Source: Fibrobacter sp. UBA1765 (lineage in GTDB: Bacteria > Fibrobacterota > Fibrobacteria > Fibrobacterales > Fibrobacteraceae). From it: 7,145 nt of DNA. Where the stretch lies: the NCBI GenBank assembly GCA_002314675.1, contig DCGZ01000159.1, forward strand, positions 13,770 through 20,914, written 5' to 3'. Position numbers and translations under genes: made by a program. Below the pieces are notes generated by a model, which searched no databases, was not told the origin of the DNA, and worked only from the letters and a program-made list of their open reading frames with translations. This document shows positions 6,058-7,145 of this stretch, in pieces. Position 1 is the stretch's first letter; each line of letters starts with the position of its first letter.

Positions 6058-7145
6058 TTAACCCTCGGCGTTTTCATAGAATGCAAGTTGCTCTTTGGCA
6101 ATGTCATTCCAGTTGAATTTTTTTGCATGCGATTTTGCATTTGCAGAAAGCGCATTGTAAAGGTCCGTGTCGCCTTGCAGTTTTTCAATAGCGCTTGCAA
6201 GTTCTGCTGCCGAAACTTCCGCAGCGGAATTTGTGTTTAGCAATATGCCTGTTTTACCATTGATTACTGCTTCGTTCAAGCCTTCGATATTACTGCCGAT
6301 TACGGGGATTCCAAGAGCTGCGGCTTCAATCGCTGTAATGCCCCAGCCCTCAAAGCGGCTTGGCATGCATGCAACATTGCATTTTGCAAGCTTTGCAAAA
6401 CGTTCGCTGCCCATGCGACCTGTTATTTCCACTCGATCACGGATCCCGGCGCTTTCTGTCAACTTGCAAAGTGCGTTTTCATCTTTGCCACCGCCAATAA
6501 AAACGGCTCTCCAGTCAACATGTTTTTCGAACAAAATTTGCAGAGCTCTTACAAGGATGTCAAGCCCTTTCTGGTTGATTTCAAGCCTGCCGATAAAGCC
6601 GATTTTAAACTGCGATGCAATCGATGAATCTTGCGCTGTGCACAAAGAATCTTCTGGAGAATTTGAAAAATTCTTGAAAGCTTCTTTGTCAATCCCGTTA
6701 TAAATTACTTGAACATTTGCATTCTTGTTGAACTGTAAAACATTTTGCTTTAGAGCTTCGCTCACGGTCACGTAATTTTTGCGGCTCGCAAAAATATGGC
6801 GTTCGAGCAAGTAGGGGAGCACGCCAAAGATTTTCAACTTTTTAAAGCTTTGCTTGCCAAGGTAATTGTGAATTAGCGAAACCATTTTCCCGTGCCAAAA
6901 TAGCTTAGGGAAAATCAGGTTGAAAATGGAAACATCTTCAACGAGCAAGTTTGCCTTGCTTGCATATTTTTTGATTTTAAAGCCTGCAATTAGCGAAAAC
7001 AGTAATCTGCTGAAAACATACTTGCCACAGTGTGGCGTAAATTCATAACGAATGCCTGGTGCCGCGTTTATTTTTTCGCAACCTGGGAATCCGCCTGAAA
7101 TGTATGTAATCGTGTGTCCGTTTTGTATCATGCACTGTTCTATGG
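6058..7145 (-). CDS. GT4 family glycosyltransferase, N-terminus cut by window edge
   Basis: A GT-B fold enzyme that transfers a sugar from a nucleotide-sugar donor; numbering here is from the Met encoded at 7131-7129. The C-terminal donor-binding half is typical of GT4 (Pfam Glycos_transf_1): IGFIGRLEINQKGLD with Arg182 and Lys188 as likely phosphate contacts, then SRFEGWGITAIEAAALGIPVIGS with the EX7E pair Glu261 and Glu269. The N-terminal half carries VSLIHNY and VSEALK segments. The reading frame stays open upstream of 7131 (Ile-Glu-Gln-Cys before the Met), that Met has no Shine-Dalgarno, and the text MIQNGHTITYIS corresponds to the strand after the first helix in this family, so roughly 20-30 residues are probably missing. 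There are no membrane helices, so it is cytoplasmic or peripheral. Paired with a YbhN-type protein, it likely builds a glycolipid or surface glycan. Sugar and acceptor are unknown. Confidence 0.88.
   Translation of the reverse strand, partial: IEQCMIQNGHTITYISGGFPGCEKINAAPGIRYEFTPHCGKYVFSRLLFSLIAGFKIKKYASKANLLVEDVSIFNLIFPKLFWHGKMVSLIHNYLGKQSFKKLKIFGVLPYLLERHIFASRKNYVTVSEALKQNVLQFNKNANVQVIYNGIDKEAFKNFSNSPEDSLCTAQDSSIASQFKIGFIGRLEINQKGLDILVRALQILFEKHVDWRAVFIGGGKDENALCKLTESAGIRDRVEITGRMGSERFAKLAKCNVACMPSRFEGWGITAIEAAALGIPVIGSNIEGLNEAVINGKTGILLNTNSAAEVSAAELASAIEKLQGDTDLYNALSANAKSHAKKFNWNDIAKEQLAFYENAEG
6062..6066 (-). promoter_or_regulatory. Short-spaced ribosome binding site for the YbhN-type gene
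   Basis: On the minus strand GAGGG lies in the last codons of the glycosyltransferase gene, only 4 bases before the ATG. Such tight spacing together with the TAAATG junction suggests that ribosomes finishing the first gene restart at the second. Confidence 0.5.

Noticed and set aside
6167..6703. A 178-codon open frame on the plus strand opposite the glycosyltransferase gene
   Set aside because: The opposite strand encodes clear GT4 motifs. The plus-strand product is low-complexity Ser/Ala/Pro sequence without recognisable features.
7129..7131. ATG taken as the true start of the glycosyltransferase
   Set aside because: The frame remains open to the window edge, no Shine-Dalgarno is present, and the expected first strand and helix of a GT4 N-terminus are missing.

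Overview
The window looks like chromosomal DNA from a Gram-negative fibre-degrading bacterium, most likely Fibrobacter or a close relative. This rests on a secreted CBM-GH10 xylanase of divergent type, moderate G+C content, mostly Shine-Dalgarno-led genes, and the general style of sequence. No ribosomal RNA or other marker is present, so the genus is an inference.

Layout: (1) Positions 1-233 hold no gene I can support. They contain small GC-rich hairpins followed by blocks of degenerate 7-base tandem repeats. The last block is C-rich, ends against the first start codon, and carries a canonical G-quadruplex motif on the minus strand. (2) Positions 234-3307, plus strand, are a translationally coupled pair: a DUF58 membrane protein and a TgpA-type membrane transglutaminase with an intact Cys-His-Asp triad. 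(3) Positions 3308-3389 are a short AT-rich leader with a direct repeat and A/T inverted repeats. (4) Positions 3390-5045, plus strand, encode a secreted xylanase: signal peptide, CBM4_9-like module, GH10 domain and a short C-terminal beta tail. Its codon choice is visibly more selected than that of its neighbours. (5) A strong stem-loop at 5062-5091 with A-tract and T-tract flanks probably terminates transcription from both sides. (6) Positions 5116-7145, minus strand, are a pair with no gap between them: a GT4 glycosyltransferase, cut by the window edge, followed by a YbhN/UPF0104 integral membrane protein.

How they fit together: DUF58 and transglutaminase proteins usually occur together, often with a MoxR AAA ATPase, in an envelope-associated module; no MoxR gene is visible here. 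The xylanase is probably an independent unit for hemicellulose breakdown. The GT4/YbhN pair suggests synthesis and membrane handling of a glycolipid or surface glycan. I see no defence system, CRISPR array, transposase, tRNA or rRNA. The least ordinary features are the heptad-repeat mosaic upstream of the first operon and the plant-like variant of the GH10 active-site region.
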